Shown in pieces: positions 53,519 through 63,053 of a stretch of DNA of 64,000 nucleotides; position 1 is the stretch's first letter, and each line of letters starts with the position of its first letter. A model generated the notes under the pieces. That model was not told the DNA's origin, made no database searches, and saw only the letters and a list, made by a program, of their open reading frames with translations. The stretch spans positions 372,001-436,000 of the forward strand of contig CAJTFG010000002.1 in assembly GCA_910575705.1 (NCBI GenBank), written 5' to 3'. The position numbers were made by a program, and so were the translations under genes. Source of the DNA: Erysipelotrichales bacterium (GTDB lineage: Bacteria; Bacillota_I; Bacilli_A; Erysipelotrichales; Erysipelotrichaceae).

Positions 53519-54811
53519 TTATTCCTCCTTAAGAACTGCGGTTAAACGATCATCACTGTATTCCGTTATAACGGCATTTCTCATCGTATGCAACAGTGAT
53601 TGCGTTCCTTTTACATAAACGGGAAGATATTCACTCGTATGTCCGAAGACATAACCGTCTTCCATTTTTTCAAACAGTATCTGAACTTCTTTCTGCAAAA
53701 AAGAAGATTTATATTCATTATATAGATTTTTAGATAAAGCCGCAAGTCTGGCAGCTCTTTCCTTTTTCACAACATTGCTGAGATGACCGCTCATTTCCGC
53801 TGCCTTTGTATGATCACGGCGGGAATATGGAAAAACATGCAAAAAGCTTAGTTTCATCTTTTGGATGGTAACGCACGTTTCCGTAAAATCCTCTTCGCTT
53901 TCCTGCGGAAATCCTACGATGACATCACTCGATATACTGATGCCGGGCACCGTCTGCCGTATATATCCGATCCTTTTTATGAGGGCAGCCACATCATAAG
54001 GACGCCCCATTTTCTTTAATACCGCATCGCTGCCGGATTGTATCGGAATATGCAGATGCCGCGCAATCCGAGGTTCTTCTTTGATCAGCTGCAAAAGTTC
54101 ATCATCAATTTCATTCAATTCAATAGAAGATATGCGGATGCGTTTCAATCCGACGATCTTCAGCATTTCTTGCAGCAGGATGCGCAACGATATGTTAAGA
54201 TCGCGTCCATACCGGCCGGTATGAATCCCGGACAGTACGATCTCCTGATGTCCGTTTGCGACAAGATCTCGAGCGATTTGAATTGCCTCATTGAGAGGAA
54301 GAGAACGTTCCTTTCCTCTCGTATAAGGAATGATGCAATAGCTGCAAAACTGATTGCATCCGTCTTGTACTTTTAAATACGCCCTCGTCTGATGATGAAA
54401 ACGCTGTATCGGCAAAGATTCAAACACGCTACTCTCACGGACATTTATGATATGTTTTTGAAATTCTCTCTTCTTCAATGCATGTTCGATCATCTGCGGA
54501 AGCAATCTCTTACCGTCACTTCCAATCAGGATATCCACATGCTCCGATGCTTCCAGATCGCAATGGCTCTGTGCATAACAGCCGACAACGGCAATGATCG
54601 CCTCAGGATTACGGGCATGCGCCTGATGGATCCGCTGACGGCTCTTACCGGCAGCTGCGTTTGTCACAGCACAGGTATTGATTATGTAAATATCCGCTTT
54701 TTCTTTAAAAGGCACTTCCTCGTAGCCTTTATCCAACAAAGATTGTATATATCCTTCTGATTCATATGCATTTACCTTGCATCCCAAGGTACTGATCGCA
54801 AAACAGGTCAT
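53519..54811 (-). CDS. mtaB: tRNA t6A37 methylthiotransferase MtaB
   Basis: 430-residue radical-SAM enzyme that makes ms2t6A37. N-terminal UPF0004 domain with cluster Cys (STLGCKVNAYES, NTCAVTN, GCYAQ), radical-SAM CNQFCSYC near residue 151, C-terminal TRAM domain. In Bacillus (yqeV) it also sits between rsmE and rpsU, confirming the assignment over MiaB. Confidence 0.94.
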   Translation of the reverse strand: MTCFAISTLGCKVNAYESEGYIQSLLDKGYEEVPFKEKADIYIINTCAVTNAAAGKSRQRIHQAHARNPEAIIAVVGCYAQSHCDLEASEHVDILIGSDGKRLLPQMIEHALKKREFQKHIINVRESSVFESLPIQRFHHQTRAYLKVQDGCNQFCSYCIIPYTRGKERSLPLNEAIQIARDLVANGHQEIVLSGIHTGRYGRDLNISLRILLQEMLKIVGLKRIRISSIELNEIDDELLQLIKEEPRIARHLHIPIQSGSDAVLKKMGRPYDVAALIKRIGYIRQTVPGISISSDVIVGFPQESEEDFTETCVTIQKMKLSFLHVFPYSRRDHTKAAEMSGHLSNVVKKERAARLAALSKNLYNEYKSSFLQKEVQILFEKMEDGYVFGHTSEYLPVYVKGTQSLLHTMRNAVITEYSDDRLTAVLKEE

Positions 54812-54857
54812 CTTTTCACTCCTTATTTTCCATTATACATGAAAGCCTATAAAATGT

Positions 54858-54886
54858 AAAAATGAACTCTTTTATGAGTCCATTTT
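54858..54886 (-). terminator. Terminator after the unknown Cys-rich gene
   Basis: AAAATGGACTC/GAGTTCATTTT (one G-U) with T-rich tail on the minus strand. Confidence 0.6.
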
Positions 54887-55636
54887 ATGTATCGCTTTTG
54901 CTATCTTCTTTTTACAGCGTTCATCCACACAATCGCATTCCAAAATCATCTCGGCGATCCCCTTTTCATCGTGATTCATAAACAACAACGCCAAAACGCT
55001 CTGCTTTTCCGGATTCAACCGGTCTTTTCGCTGCGGATCCAAAGAAAGAATTCCCGTACAGTTGCCATCTTCCATCAGATAAAACCGATTCAGCTTTGAA
55101 AAATACAGACAATACCCCTTATCGCCATCCGCGATCCACTCCGCACTGCTGAAATGATTCTTATAAGGAAGACAGTTATAAAGACCGTCTTGAATATAAC
55201 CGCGAAAATCTTTCGTAAACAGCCGATACTGCTTCAATTCCAAATTCACGATCTCATCTGCATAAATATGATTGATATGTTCATCGAATACCGGCATGTA
55301 TACCTTCTGTTCGCCGGCAATCAAATATTTCAGATCGCTGCATTTCCTGTCGATATCGACATGCACAAGATGATTACGTTCCTTATAATCGAGTCCCTGC
55401 CAAAAATCCTGCATTTCCACAAACGATTCCAAAAAGCAATCTTCCAGCCTTTTTTTATTAAAAATGCTTTCATATAATACCTCACATCGAAAATAAGATA
55501 TATCATCTTTCGGATTGCAAGGAATGCCGTATTCCTTTAAAAAGCTTTGCATCTTTGACAATTTCTTTTTATATGCCGCAAGCTTTAACACTTTATCTTT
55601 ATATTTTTTCTGCAAGATCTGTTCAACTTTTGTCAT
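54872..55636 (-). CDS. Unknown Cys-rich cytosolic protein
   Basis: I do not recognise this 254-residue protein. It has no signal peptide or membrane segment, starts with a basic, coiled-coil-like helix (MTKVEQILQKKYKDKV), and contains about 10 Cys, including CDCVDERC near the C terminus (residues 235-242), which could bind metal. It overlaps rsmE by 14 bases and lies between rsmE and mtaB, genes adjacent in Bacillus; that suggests an inserted lineage-specific gene, possibly in tRNA or rRNA metabolism, but this is only inference. Confidence 0.7.
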   Translation of the reverse strand: MTKVEQILQKKYKDKVLKLAAYKKKLSKMQSFLKEYGIPCNPKDDISYFRCEVLYESIFNKKRLEDCFLESFVEMQDFWQGLDYKERNHLVHVDIDRKCSDLKYLIAGEQKVYMPVFDEHINHIYADEIVNLELKQYRLFTKDFRGYIQDGLYNCLPYKNHFSSAEWIADGDKGYCLYFSKLNRFYLMEDGNCTGILSLDPQRKDRLNPEKQSVLALLFMNHDEKGIAEMILECDCVDERCKKKIAKAIHKMDS

Positions 55637-56378
55637 TCTTATCCCCTATCATATCATAATAAAAATCAATCGTATTCAAAAGCGATAATGCCGCTGTTTC
55701 TGCACGCAATATACGATACCCTAGCGATATACGACAAAATTCCTGTTTCATCAGGATCTGCACCTCTTCCTGTGCAAATCCCCCTTCGCTCCCTATCACG
55801 CATGTAACGGAACTTGGATACGGGTGAGTGCTTAACACGTGATACAGCTTCTCACTTGCGGCATCCGCTTTCTCATATGCGATCAAATTGACATCGGATC
55901 GATACGCCGCGATCTCCTGTAAGGAAATAGGCGGCAATACTTCCGCCCGCGTAGATCGCTTGCATTGCTCGCATGCCTCCAATGCAATCTTATTCCATCG
56001 GGAAAGCTTTTTATCCAGTTTTTCTCTCGGTATTTTCACAACGCTTCGCTGTGAAATGAGAGGCACGATCTTAGAAACACCTAATTCACAGGCTTTCTGA
56101 ATCAAAAAGTCCCATTTTTCTCCCTTGATCATTCCTTGTATAAGGGTAACTTCTACACTTGCTCTCGTGCGATCGACAAGTTCTTCTATCACTTGTCCGC
56201 ATACCCCTGCTTTCTGAATATCGATGCGAACATGAAAAAGACGGTGAGAAGAATCTGCAATGCGCACAATATCATCCTTCTTCATCCGTACGACATGCAT
56301 CATATGATGTGACTGCTCTTCATCAAACGATATGCTTTGTCCTATCTCTGCCCGTTCCTTTATAAAATACTGCTGCAT
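55623..56378 (-). CDS. rsmE: 16S rRNA U1498 N3-methyltransferase
   Basis: 251 residues. SPOUT fold with the trefoil knot seen at the C terminus: VIGSEGGFAQEEVQ and SLGYRILRAETAAL; N-terminal PUA-like RNA-binding domain. Methylates U1498. ATG is preceded by CGGTGATATC. Confidence 0.94.
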   Translation of the reverse strand: MQQYFIKERAEIGQSISFDEEQSHHMMHVVRMKKDDIVRIADSSHRLFHVRIDIQKAGVCGQVIEELVDRTRASVEVTLIQGMIKGEKWDFLIQKACELGVSKIVPLISQRSVVKIPREKLDKKLSRWNKIALEACEQCKRSTRAEVLPPISLQEIAAYRSDVNLIAYEKADAASEKLYHVLSTHPYPSSVTCVIGSEGGFAQEEVQILMKQEFCRISLGYRILRAETAALSLLNTIDFYYDMIGDKNDKS

Positions 56379-56473
56379 GATATCACCGAGTACATTCTAC
56401 ATCAAAATGGATAAATTTACAATTCTGAGATCATCCATTCCTATATAAAAAGAATGACCGTGCTTTCCTTTTA

Positions 56474-57220
56474 TCATTTCATCTGTACCGCCTTTAGCTT
56501 ACCTTGCTCCGCCCATGCCCGCAGCTGTTTCACCTCAAATGGTTTCAACCTTCGGTATTCTCCCTGTTTCAGATCCGAGCAGATCAAAAAACCGAGCTGT
56601 TTGCGGTGCAAGCGACGCACTTCATATCCCAGTGCTTCCATCATACGCTTAATCTGCCGATTCTTTCCTTCATAGATCGTCAGATCAAAGCTCATCTGAT
56701 TTTTTTTAGGATCATTTTCCGTAATTCGGATCTTTGCCGGCATCGTTTTTATGCCGTCATCTAAAACAATCCCTTTTTTTATCTCATTGATCTGCGGAGG
56801 CGTTAACATTCCGTTGATCGTCAAATTATACGTTTTAGGTATATGGTAGCGCGGATGGATCAGCAAGTTCGCAAATTCACCGTCATTTGTCAGAATCAAC
56901 AATCCGCTTGTATCATAGTCCAGTCTCCCTACCGTAAACAGCCTCTCTTCACAAGGGATCAGCGATATGACGGTTGATCTGCCAAACTCATCTTCCGCTG
57001 TGCAGATCGTCTTTTTCGGCTTGTTCATCACATAGTATACCTTGTTTTCACGAACGATCTGTTTCCCATCCACTTCGATCACATCCCCGCGTTTTACCTT
57101 AGTCCCCAGTTCCGTGACGACCTCGTGGTTCACACATACCCTTCCATCCAAAATATACTGCTCCGCCTTTCTGCGCGAAGCGATCCCGGATTGCGCGATC
57201 ACCTTCTGCAAACGTTCCAT
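56474..57220 (-). CDS. rluB: 23S rRNA pseudouridine synthase RluB
   Basis: 248 residues. N-terminal S4 domain (ERLQKVIAQSGIASRRKAEQ) and catalytic domain with GRLDYDTSGLLILTNDG, where Asp is the nucleophile. Neighbouring spmB and dacB match the Bacillus rluB locus. Modifies U2605. Confidence 0.94.
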   Translation of the reverse strand: MERLQKVIAQSGIASRRKAEQYILDGRVCVNHEVVTELGTKVKRGDVIEVDGKQIVRENKVYYVMNKPKKTICTAEDEFGRSTVISLIPCEERLFTVGRLDYDTSGLLILTNDGEFANLLIHPRYHIPKTYNLTINGMLTPPQINEIKKGIVLDDGIKTMPAKIRITENDPKKNQMSFDLTIYEGKNRQIKRMMEALGYEVRRLHRKQLGFLICSDLKQGEYRRLKPFEVKQLRAWAEQGKLKAVQMK

Positions 57221-57276
57221 AAGCCACTTCCTTTCGCATACCTATTGTACATGAAAGAAAGAAGAAAAGCACGTAT

Positions 57277-57792
57277 TTATTGAAAAAACAAAATGGTTAA
57301 CAAGATCGCCATACCGATCCCCGCAGCATCAGCAATCAGTCCGATCGTCAAAGAATTTCGTATTTTCCGTATTCCCACCGTAGAAAAATAAAGTGAGATC
57401 ACATAAAACGTCGTATCGGTAGAACCTTGAATGATACTGGCCATAATCCCCTGCATGCTGTCTACACCGCATGTTTTGAAAATATCGATCAGCACTGCCA
57501 ATGACGCATTTCCCGATACCGGACGAAAGAGGATCATCGGTACGATCTCGGATGGAATATAGGGGATCCCTTTGGCGATCAGCTGAGAAGACAGTTCCAT
57601 CAATCCGCTTTCCCGAAGCAGCGATATAGCACACATCATCGCCAATAAAGCGGGATATACACTGCTGAAAAGATGCAGGCCTTCTTTTACCCCGTCACTA
57701 AAGCTGGCATATGCATTGACTCCCTTTACCAATGCATAAAGAAAAATGACAAGCACCAAAACCGGAAGTATATATACCGTTATTTCAGTCAC
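57277..57792 (-). CDS. spmB: Spore maturation protein B
   Basis: 171 residues from GTG 57792, which overlaps the spmA stop (GTGACTGA). About five membrane segments; Gate/nucleoside-recognition domain with RPVSGNASLAVLIDIFKTCG. With SpmA needed for spore core dehydration. Longer frame upstream lies in spmA. Confidence 0.92.
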   Translation of the reverse strand: MTEITVYILPVLVLVIFLYALVKGVNAYASFSDGVKEGLHLFSSVYPALLAMMCAISLLRESGLMELSSQLIAKGIPYIPSEIVPMILFRPVSGNASLAVLIDIFKTCGVDSMQGIMASIIQGSTDTTFYVISLYFSTVGIRKIRNSLTIGLIADAAGIGMAILLTILFFQ

Positions 57793-58357
57793 GATAATTC
57801 CACCACCGATCCACAAGCAAGCCTACAGCGGATGCAAAGACAGTTGCCGCAACGGCATACGGCATAAAGCCGACGGCGTCCAACGAATGAAACGATGTGC
57901 GCATGGCGATGATCGTCGTTGATAAAAGTGTCACACCGGCTGTATTCAGCACCAGAAACGTCACCATAGAACGTGTAGCCGTATCTGGCTGCGGATTATG
58001 TTTCTGCATCCCCTCCATGGCTTTCAGACCCATCGGCGTAGCCGCACTTCCCAAACCGAACATATTCACCGTGATATTCGTAGCTATATAACCGAGCGTT
58101 TCTTCATCATCGCGGATGTCCTTAAAAAGAAATTTCAAAAAGGGATGAAACAGATGTTCAAGCTTTTTCAGTAGCCCGGCTTCTTTTGCAATATTCAATA
58201 TCCCGTTCCAAAAGCATGTCATACATAGCAAGGGCAAAACGAAATCAAATGTTTCCTTTCCGATATTGAGCAATACACCGTTTAACATATCTACCTTACC
58301 CGTACATAAACCATATAGCATAGATGCCGCAATCATTATCAGCCATATCGCATTCAT
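57785..58357 (-). CDS. spmA: Spore maturation protein A
   Basis: 190 residues, four to five membrane segments, Gate domain with FGLGSAATPMGLKAMEGMQ and FLVLNTAGVTLLSTTIIAMR. Partner of SpmB. Twelve bases after dacB, same order as in Bacillus. Confidence 0.93.
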   Translation of the reverse strand: MNAIWLIMIAASMLYGLCTGKVDMLNGVLLNIGKETFDFVLPLLCMTCFWNGILNIAKEAGLLKKLEHLFHPFLKFLFKDIRDDEETLGYIATNITVNMFGLGSAATPMGLKAMEGMQKHNPQPDTATRSMVTFLVLNTAGVTLLSTTIIAMRTSFHSLDAVGFMPYAVAATVFASAVGLLVDRWWNYRD

Positions 58358-58369
58358 AAAAACACTCTC

Positions 58370-59344
58370 CTATCCGGATGTATCTGCACGAGTCGCAGGA
58401 TATTCGTAAACCATCGTCTGTTCGTTTTTTTGCACTTCCACCACAAACGTCGCTTCTTCCATATGGGCATAGACATCTACGCGATCACTGTCATCCTTAT
58501 GCACGGATATCTGCAAAGGCTCCTTCACAGTGATCTGATGACCGCAAGCCTCAAATGTTCCCGCCTCCAAAAGCGTCATGACTTTTATTTTTTCAAATGT
58601 CTCTTTATGCTTGCTTTCATGAAAGCGGAAATCATCACCCATGGATAATGTGACGACAATGCTTTCTACATCGCCGTTTTGAGCGCTTGTCACTAACGTT
58701 CTGCCGGCTTTTTTGGTAAATCCCGTCTTTCCCCCAGTCGCAAATGGAAAATCAAAGAGCAAGCGGTTTTTATTTTTCCATCGCTGATTCCATTCTGTCG
58801 TATAATACTGTGCCCCCGCAATTTCTCGAAATACCGGATTTTTCATCGCATAAGACATGAGGATCGCCATATCATAGGCAGTAGAAAGATTGCCGTTGCC
58901 GTCATCATCCAATCCGCTGGCATTCTCAAAAACCGTATTCAGCATACCGATCTCCTGCGCTTTCTCATTCATCTTCTTCACAAAAGACTGCTCATCACCG
59001 CACATATGTACAGCGATCTCTTTAGCGGCATCATTACCGCTTCTCAGCATCAATCCATGCAGCAGGGATCGAAGGGATACCTCTTGTCCTTCTTTAAGGT
59101 AAATGCTGCTTCCTGTTGCTGTTTTTATCACATCGCTGACCTTCCACGTATCATCCAAATTTCCTTCTTCGATCGCTATGATCGCCGTCATGATCTTTGA
59201 TATACTGGCAACGCTTTGCTGCTTGTGCATATCCTTTTCCTCAATGACCGTATCATCGGATGATGATAAGACACAATAGCTTTCTGCATGAACAAGCGTA
59301 CATTGCAACAATACGCATATAAGCAATAAAACTACTTTTTTCAT
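58370..59344 (-). CDS. dacB: D-alanyl-D-alanine carboxypeptidase DacB (PBP5*), spore cortex type
   Basis: 324 residues from ATG 59344. Signal peptide KKVVLLLICVLLQCTLVHA; SISK (SxxK), SGN and KTG (GGKTGFTKKAG) motifs of class C PBPs. Trims cortex peptidoglycan during sporulation. Linkage dacB-spmA-spmB is diagnostic for PBP5* rather than vegetative DacA. A sigma-E-like promoter lies before it. Confidence 0.92.
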   Translation of the reverse strand: MKKVVLLLICVLLQCTLVHAESYCVLSSSDDTVIEEKDMHKQQSVASISKIMTAIIAIEEGNLDDTWKVSDVIKTATGSSIYLKEGQEVSLRSLLHGLMLRSGNDAAKEIAVHMCGDEQSFVKKMNEKAQEIGMLNTVFENASGLDDDGNGNLSTAYDMAILMSYAMKNPVFREIAGAQYYTTEWNQRWKNKNRLLFDFPFATGGKTGFTKKAGRTLVTSAQNGDVESIVVTLSMGDDFRFHESKHKETFEKIKVMTLLEAGTFEACGHQITVKEPLQISVHKDDSDRVDVYAHMEEATFVVEVQKNEQTMVYEYPATRADTSG

Positions 59345-59359
59345 GATATCACCGCTACA

Positions 59360-59388
59360 AGTATATGTCAGAAAAGATCGAAAATGAC
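59360..59388 (-). promoter_or_regulatory. Candidate sigma-E promoter of dacB-spmA-spmB
   Basis: Minus strand GTCATTTT, 13 bases, CATATACT, close to sigma-E consensus; the Bacillus dacB operon is sigma-E dependent. Pattern match only. Confidence 0.5.
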
Positions 59389-59397
59389 GCTTTATCA

Positions 59398-59426
59398 TAG
59401 AAAAAAAGAATAGGCTAACACCTATT
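59398..59426 (-). terminator. Terminator of scpA-scpB
   Basis: GAATAGG/CCTATTC with T7 on the minus strand, overlapping the scpB stop. Confidence 0.8.
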
Positions 59427-59964
59427 CCTCAAACAGTTCTTCTTCAAAATTTGCATCCGGTTTCGGAAGCTCCGGCAATTCTTTCAGACTTTCCAGTTTA
59501 AAAGCGTCCATAAATTCCGGTGTTACTTCATATAAAAACGGTTTCCCCGGAGCATCACTGCGGCCGCATTCTTTTATCAACGATCTCGCCATCAGCTTGC
59601 GAATCATCATATCGCACCCTACTCCTCGTATCTCTTCAATCTCCGCACGAGTCATCGGCTGCTTATAAGCGATGATTGCAAGAGTTTCCAAAGCAGCCTG
59701 AGAAAGAACTGCCATCTTGCTGTTCGCAAACAGCTTTTCCGCATAAGAATGAATGCTTTCTTTCGATACAAATTTATAATATCCGCCAAAACGCACCAGT
59801 TCGATGCCTCGCTGCGGTTGCATATATTCATCCATCATCGCTTCCAGCAAGCGTTCTGTTTCATCGTTTTCCATCTCCAGCACATCCGATAGCTGTGCCA
59901 GTGTCAATCCCTCATCTCCGCTTAGAAATAGCAGACCTTCCAATACTGCGTATGTATCATCCAT
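59422..59964 (-). CDS. scpB: Segregation and condensation protein B
   Basis: 180 residues from ATG 59964 (GAGGTGG upstream). Two winged-helix domains; ALETLAIIAYKQPMTRAEIE with EIRGVGCDM is the family core. Binds ScpA in the SMC condensin complex. Overlaps the scpA stop by 8 bases. Confidence 0.95.
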   Translation of the reverse strand: MDDTYAVLEGLLFLSGDEGLTLAQLSDVLEMENDETERLLEAMMDEYMQPQRGIELVRFGGYYKFVSKESIHSYAEKLFANSKMAVLSQAALETLAIIAYKQPMTRAEIEEIRGVGCDMMIRKLMARSLIKECGRSDAPGKPFLYEVTPEFMDAFKLESLKELPELPKPDANFEEELFEE

Positions 59965-60694
59965 GTAAAGCCACCTCATTCTTCATCAGCCATATCGTAT
60001 CCTCGTCAACGGTAAACAAAATCTCCTGATGCTTGATCAGATCCAAAACAGACAAAAACGTCACGATAACCATATGCAGATCTGTACAGTCATCGCACAA
60101 CGATTCAAAACTGATCTTCTTCTGCCATGCATCCCATCTTTTTTTGATCTGTAAAATACGTTCATCGACCGAAAGCTCCTTGATCGTCATTTTCGTCTCA
60201 TACGGCTGTAATAAAGCCATCCTGCGTATCATACGATTCATCGCTTTTACCAAATCATACGGGTTCCCCTGAATATCTTCATCTGACGATACTGTCATCC
60301 AGCGCTTCGTCTCTTCACTCATAGGCTTTTCCATCAGCTGCTGCCGCTCTTCATATTTTCTCTGAAATATCTCAGTCACTTCCTTGAAGCGCTGATATTC
60401 CAGTAATCGTTTCATCAGCCGCTCACGCTGATCTTCTTCGTATTCTTCCTCAATCTCTACTTTTTCTCGCGGCAGGAGTTTTTTACTTTTATATTCCAAT
60501 AGCCCCGCTAATTCACTGAGATATTCACTGGCAACTTCCAAATGGAGTTCTTCCATGGAATTCAAATAGGACAAATACTGATCAGTCAGAACATCCATAT
60601 CCAGATCAAACAGATCAAGCTTATTATCCTTAATCAGATGCAGCATCAAATCAAGAGGACCCTCAAACTGCTCAATCGTTATCGAAAATGCCAT
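59957..60694 (-). CDS. scpA: Segregation and condensation protein A
   Basis: 245 residues from ATG 60694 (GGAGGTG upstream). Kleisin: FEGPLDLMLHLIKDN N-terminal SMC-binding helix and C-terminal winged helix (VTFLSVLDLIKHQEI). Bridges SMC heads. Longer frame to 60727 lacks a ribosome site. Confidence 0.95.
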   Translation of the reverse strand: MAFSITIEQFEGPLDLMLHLIKDNKLDLFDLDMDVLTDQYLSYLNSMEELHLEVASEYLSELAGLLEYKSKKLLPREKVEIEEEYEEDQRERLMKRLLEYQRFKEVTEIFQRKYEERQQLMEKPMSEETKRWMTVSSDEDIQGNPYDLVKAMNRMIRRMALLQPYETKMTIKELSVDERILQIKKRWDAWQKKISFESLCDDCTDLHMVIVTFLSVLDLIKHQEILFTVDEDTIWLMKNEVALHG

Positions 60695-60798
60695 GAAATC
60701 ACCTCCGTGCTTTATTATAACAAACATTCCTTGTAAAAAGTAGTTTAAAAATTAAAAAAGCATAGAAACACTGACATGTATCCCTTATAAAAGACAAT

Positions 60799-60822
60799 AA
60801 AAAAAAGGCGCATAAAGCGCCC
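60799..60822 (-). terminator. Terminator of the SDR gene
   Basis: GGCGC/GCGCC with TTTAT loop and T8 on the minus strand. Confidence 0.8.
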
Positions 60823-60844
60823 ATATAGAAAAGGATCAACACGC

Positions 60845-61603
60845 TTATCCGACAAAGCCGCCGTCCACCGAGAGAACCGCTCCGGTAACATAGGAAGCCA
60901 TATCGCTCGCCAGAAAAAGAAATGCATTGGCAATATCTTCAGGTTCTCCCAAACGCTGTATAGGAATCCCTGCCGCCATACCAGCGATCAACTTCGGATC
61001 CAGTGCTCTTACCATATCCGTTGCTATGATCCCCGGAGCGATCGCATTAACGCGAATACCGTCTTTCCCGAGTTCTCTGGCCAAAGACTTCGTCATCCCG
61101 TTTACCGCAAATTTGCTCGCAGGATAGGCAACACCGGATTTCTGTCCAAAAATGCTTACCATGGAACTCGTGTTCAAAATGACTCCTCTGCCTTTTTCTT
61201 TCATGATCGGTGCCACCTGGCGAATCATATGGAACATAGAATCCACATTGATATTCATGACCTTATGAAAATGTTCCTCATCATAACTGTATAAAGGTGT
61301 CGCATCGGATACTCCGGCATTATTGATCAAAATATCGATCGTACCAAAATCACGAAGGATCTCCGCTACCGTTTCTTTCACGCTCTCCACGCTCGTGAGA
61401 TCAGGATGATATCCTTTTACGTCATAAGACGTATCCACCTGTTTTAACTCCTCCAGTGCATGATGAACCGTTTCTTCACGAGAACCGAACATCGCGACAT
61501 GAGAACCGGCATCCAAAAAAGCTTTTACCACCGCAAAACCGATGCCCCGCGTACCTCCCGTTACTACAACTACCTTTCCTTTCAACGAATCAAATGCTGC
61601 CAT
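60845..61603 (-). CDS. Short-chain dehydrogenase/reductase (FabG-like)
   Basis: 252 residues. TGGTRGIG NAD(P) turn near residues 15-22, NNAG, Ser in LNTSSMVS, and YPASK catalytic Tyr and Lys; C-terminal VDGGFVG. Reduces a 3-oxo group; could be 3-oxoacyl-ACP reductase or a sugar/alcohol dehydrogenase. No fab genes nearby. ATG 61603 follows AAAGGAG. It sits downstream of spoVAF (gap 97 bases), perhaps on its own promoter. Confidence 0.85.
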   Translation of the reverse strand: MAAFDSLKGKVVVVTGGTRGIGFAVVKAFLDAGSHVAMFGSREETVHHALEELKQVDTSYDVKGYHPDLTSVESVKETVAEILRDFGTIDILINNAGVSDATPLYSYDEEHFHKVMNINVDSMFHMIRQVAPIMKEKGRGVILNTSSMVSIFGQKSGVAYPASKFAVNGMTKSLARELGKDGIRVNAIAPGIIATDMVRALDPKLIAGMAAGIPIQRLGEPEDIANAFLFLASDMASYVTGAVLSVDGGFVG

Positions 61604-61700
61604 TAAAACAACTCCTTTCGCTATTTCTATGTACACTATAGCATATTCACAAAGGATTGCAAACGTTTTCATATCGGATGATCATCGCCACTGTAAGCAT

Positions 61701-63053
61701 CTATTTCTTCAATCGAATAGGAGCACCAAACAATATCTTCTTACATTCTTTGAAAGAAAACGGTATAAATGGATACAAATACGGGTATTTCACCGTTTTT
61801 GTGGAAAGAAGCAATATCAGATGCAGCAATACCCCAACGCAAAAGCCGCTCAATCCGAAAAAGAGAGCCAATCCGCCGATCAATATGCGAAAGACTTTAT
61901 TTGCCAAAGATAATTCATAGCTCGGCGTCAATAAATTCCCGATATTGCATAAAGCGATCATCACAAGGATCTCCTTGGTATAGGCACCTAATTCGATTGC
62001 TGTATCTCCCATGATAAACACAGCGATAAATCCCATGATGCCGGAAAGTATCGACGGCGTATGTATCAAAGACTGGCGGATCCATTCTACCACGATATCC
62101 GCAAAGATGATCTGAAATCCAAATTCAAATAAATTGATATCCATCATCGGTATATTCAGCATCGTCGGATTCCTCTCGACGATGAGGACGATCCAAAGCG
62201 GCAAAAGATAAATGGAAAACAAGATACCTACCAAACGGATGATTCTGGTAAAACAAGCAATCAAGGTCGTTTGCGTATATTCCTCGATCTGTTTAGTCTG
62301 TTCGAAAAAGGTAGTCGGAATGATCATGGCAGTAGGCGCATTATCTACGAGCACGACGAGATACCCTTGCAGCAGATGGATCGCACATATATCCGGGCGT
62401 TCGCTATAACGGACATGCGGATAAGGATTCCATGTTTTTCCATACAATGCCTCGCACAAATTGCGTTCACTTAAAATCTCCATCTCATCCAAATGCAGCA
62501 AGCGATTTTCAAAGTCCTGCAAGATATCTGGATCGACAAGATGCTCGATATAACAATATGCGATATCCGTTCTAGTCTTGACTCCTTCTTTATTAATGAC
62601 GATGCGTAACTTAGGGTCGCGGATACGACGGCGGATCAAACCCACATTTAAGATGATATTCTCTACAAATCCATCGTGGGAACCGCGTACGCTTTTTTCT
62701 ACTGAGGGTTCCGCAGTCGTTCGGGATGGATACTGACGCGTTTCTATGCAATAATACGTATCGCTTCCTTCTAACAGTACCAAACATTGTCCGCTCAGCA
62801 GATTGGTAATCGCCTTATCTCTGTTTTTTTGTTTATCTACTGCTCCCGGATAAAAGGTCAGATGCAGATCGTGATTTGCCGTGATCACAATGCTTTCCAC
62901 CAAATCCGAGATCATCGCGTTATCGCTTAAAGACGATAAAAAGATCAGACAAACATGTTGCTTTCGTATTTCGATCTGCCGATATACGACATCAAATGAA
63001 GAAGCCACAACAGATCGTATATCCTGAATCTGCTGTTCTAACATGGATTTCAT
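61701..63053 (-). CDS. spoVAF: Spore protein SpoVAF (GerA-family)
   Basis: 450 residues. N-terminal cytosolic GerA domain (LLSGQCLVLLEGSDTYYCIE; REPRTTAEPSVE-like RTTAEPSVEKSVRGSHDGF) and a C-terminal part with about five membrane segments (RNPTMLNIPMMDINLFEFGF). SpoVAF sits in the inner spore membrane and, with SpoVAEa/FigP, promotes germinant signalling in Bacillus. ATGA overlap with spoVAE. Slightly shorter than the Bacillus protein. Confidence 0.92.
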   Translation of the reverse strand: MKSMLEQQIQDIRSVVASSFDVVYRQIEIRKQHVCLIFLSSLSDNAMISDLVESIVITANHDLHLTFYPGAVDKQKNRDKAITNLLSGQCLVLLEGSDTYYCIETRQYPSRTTAEPSVEKSVRGSHDGFVENIILNVGLIRRRIRDPKLRIVINKEGVKTRTDIAYCYIEHLVDPDILQDFENRLLHLDEMEILSERNLCEALYGKTWNPYPHVRYSERPDICAIHLLQGYLVVLVDNAPTAMIIPTTFFEQTKQIEEYTQTTLIACFTRIIRLVGILFSIYLLPLWIVLIVERNPTMLNIPMMDINLFEFGFQIIFADIVVEWIRQSLIHTPSILSGIMGFIAVFIMGDTAIELGAYTKEILVMIALCNIGNLLTPSYELSLANKVFRILIGGLALFFGLSGFCVGVLLHLILLLSTKTVKYPYLYPFIPFSFKECKKILFGAPIRLKK

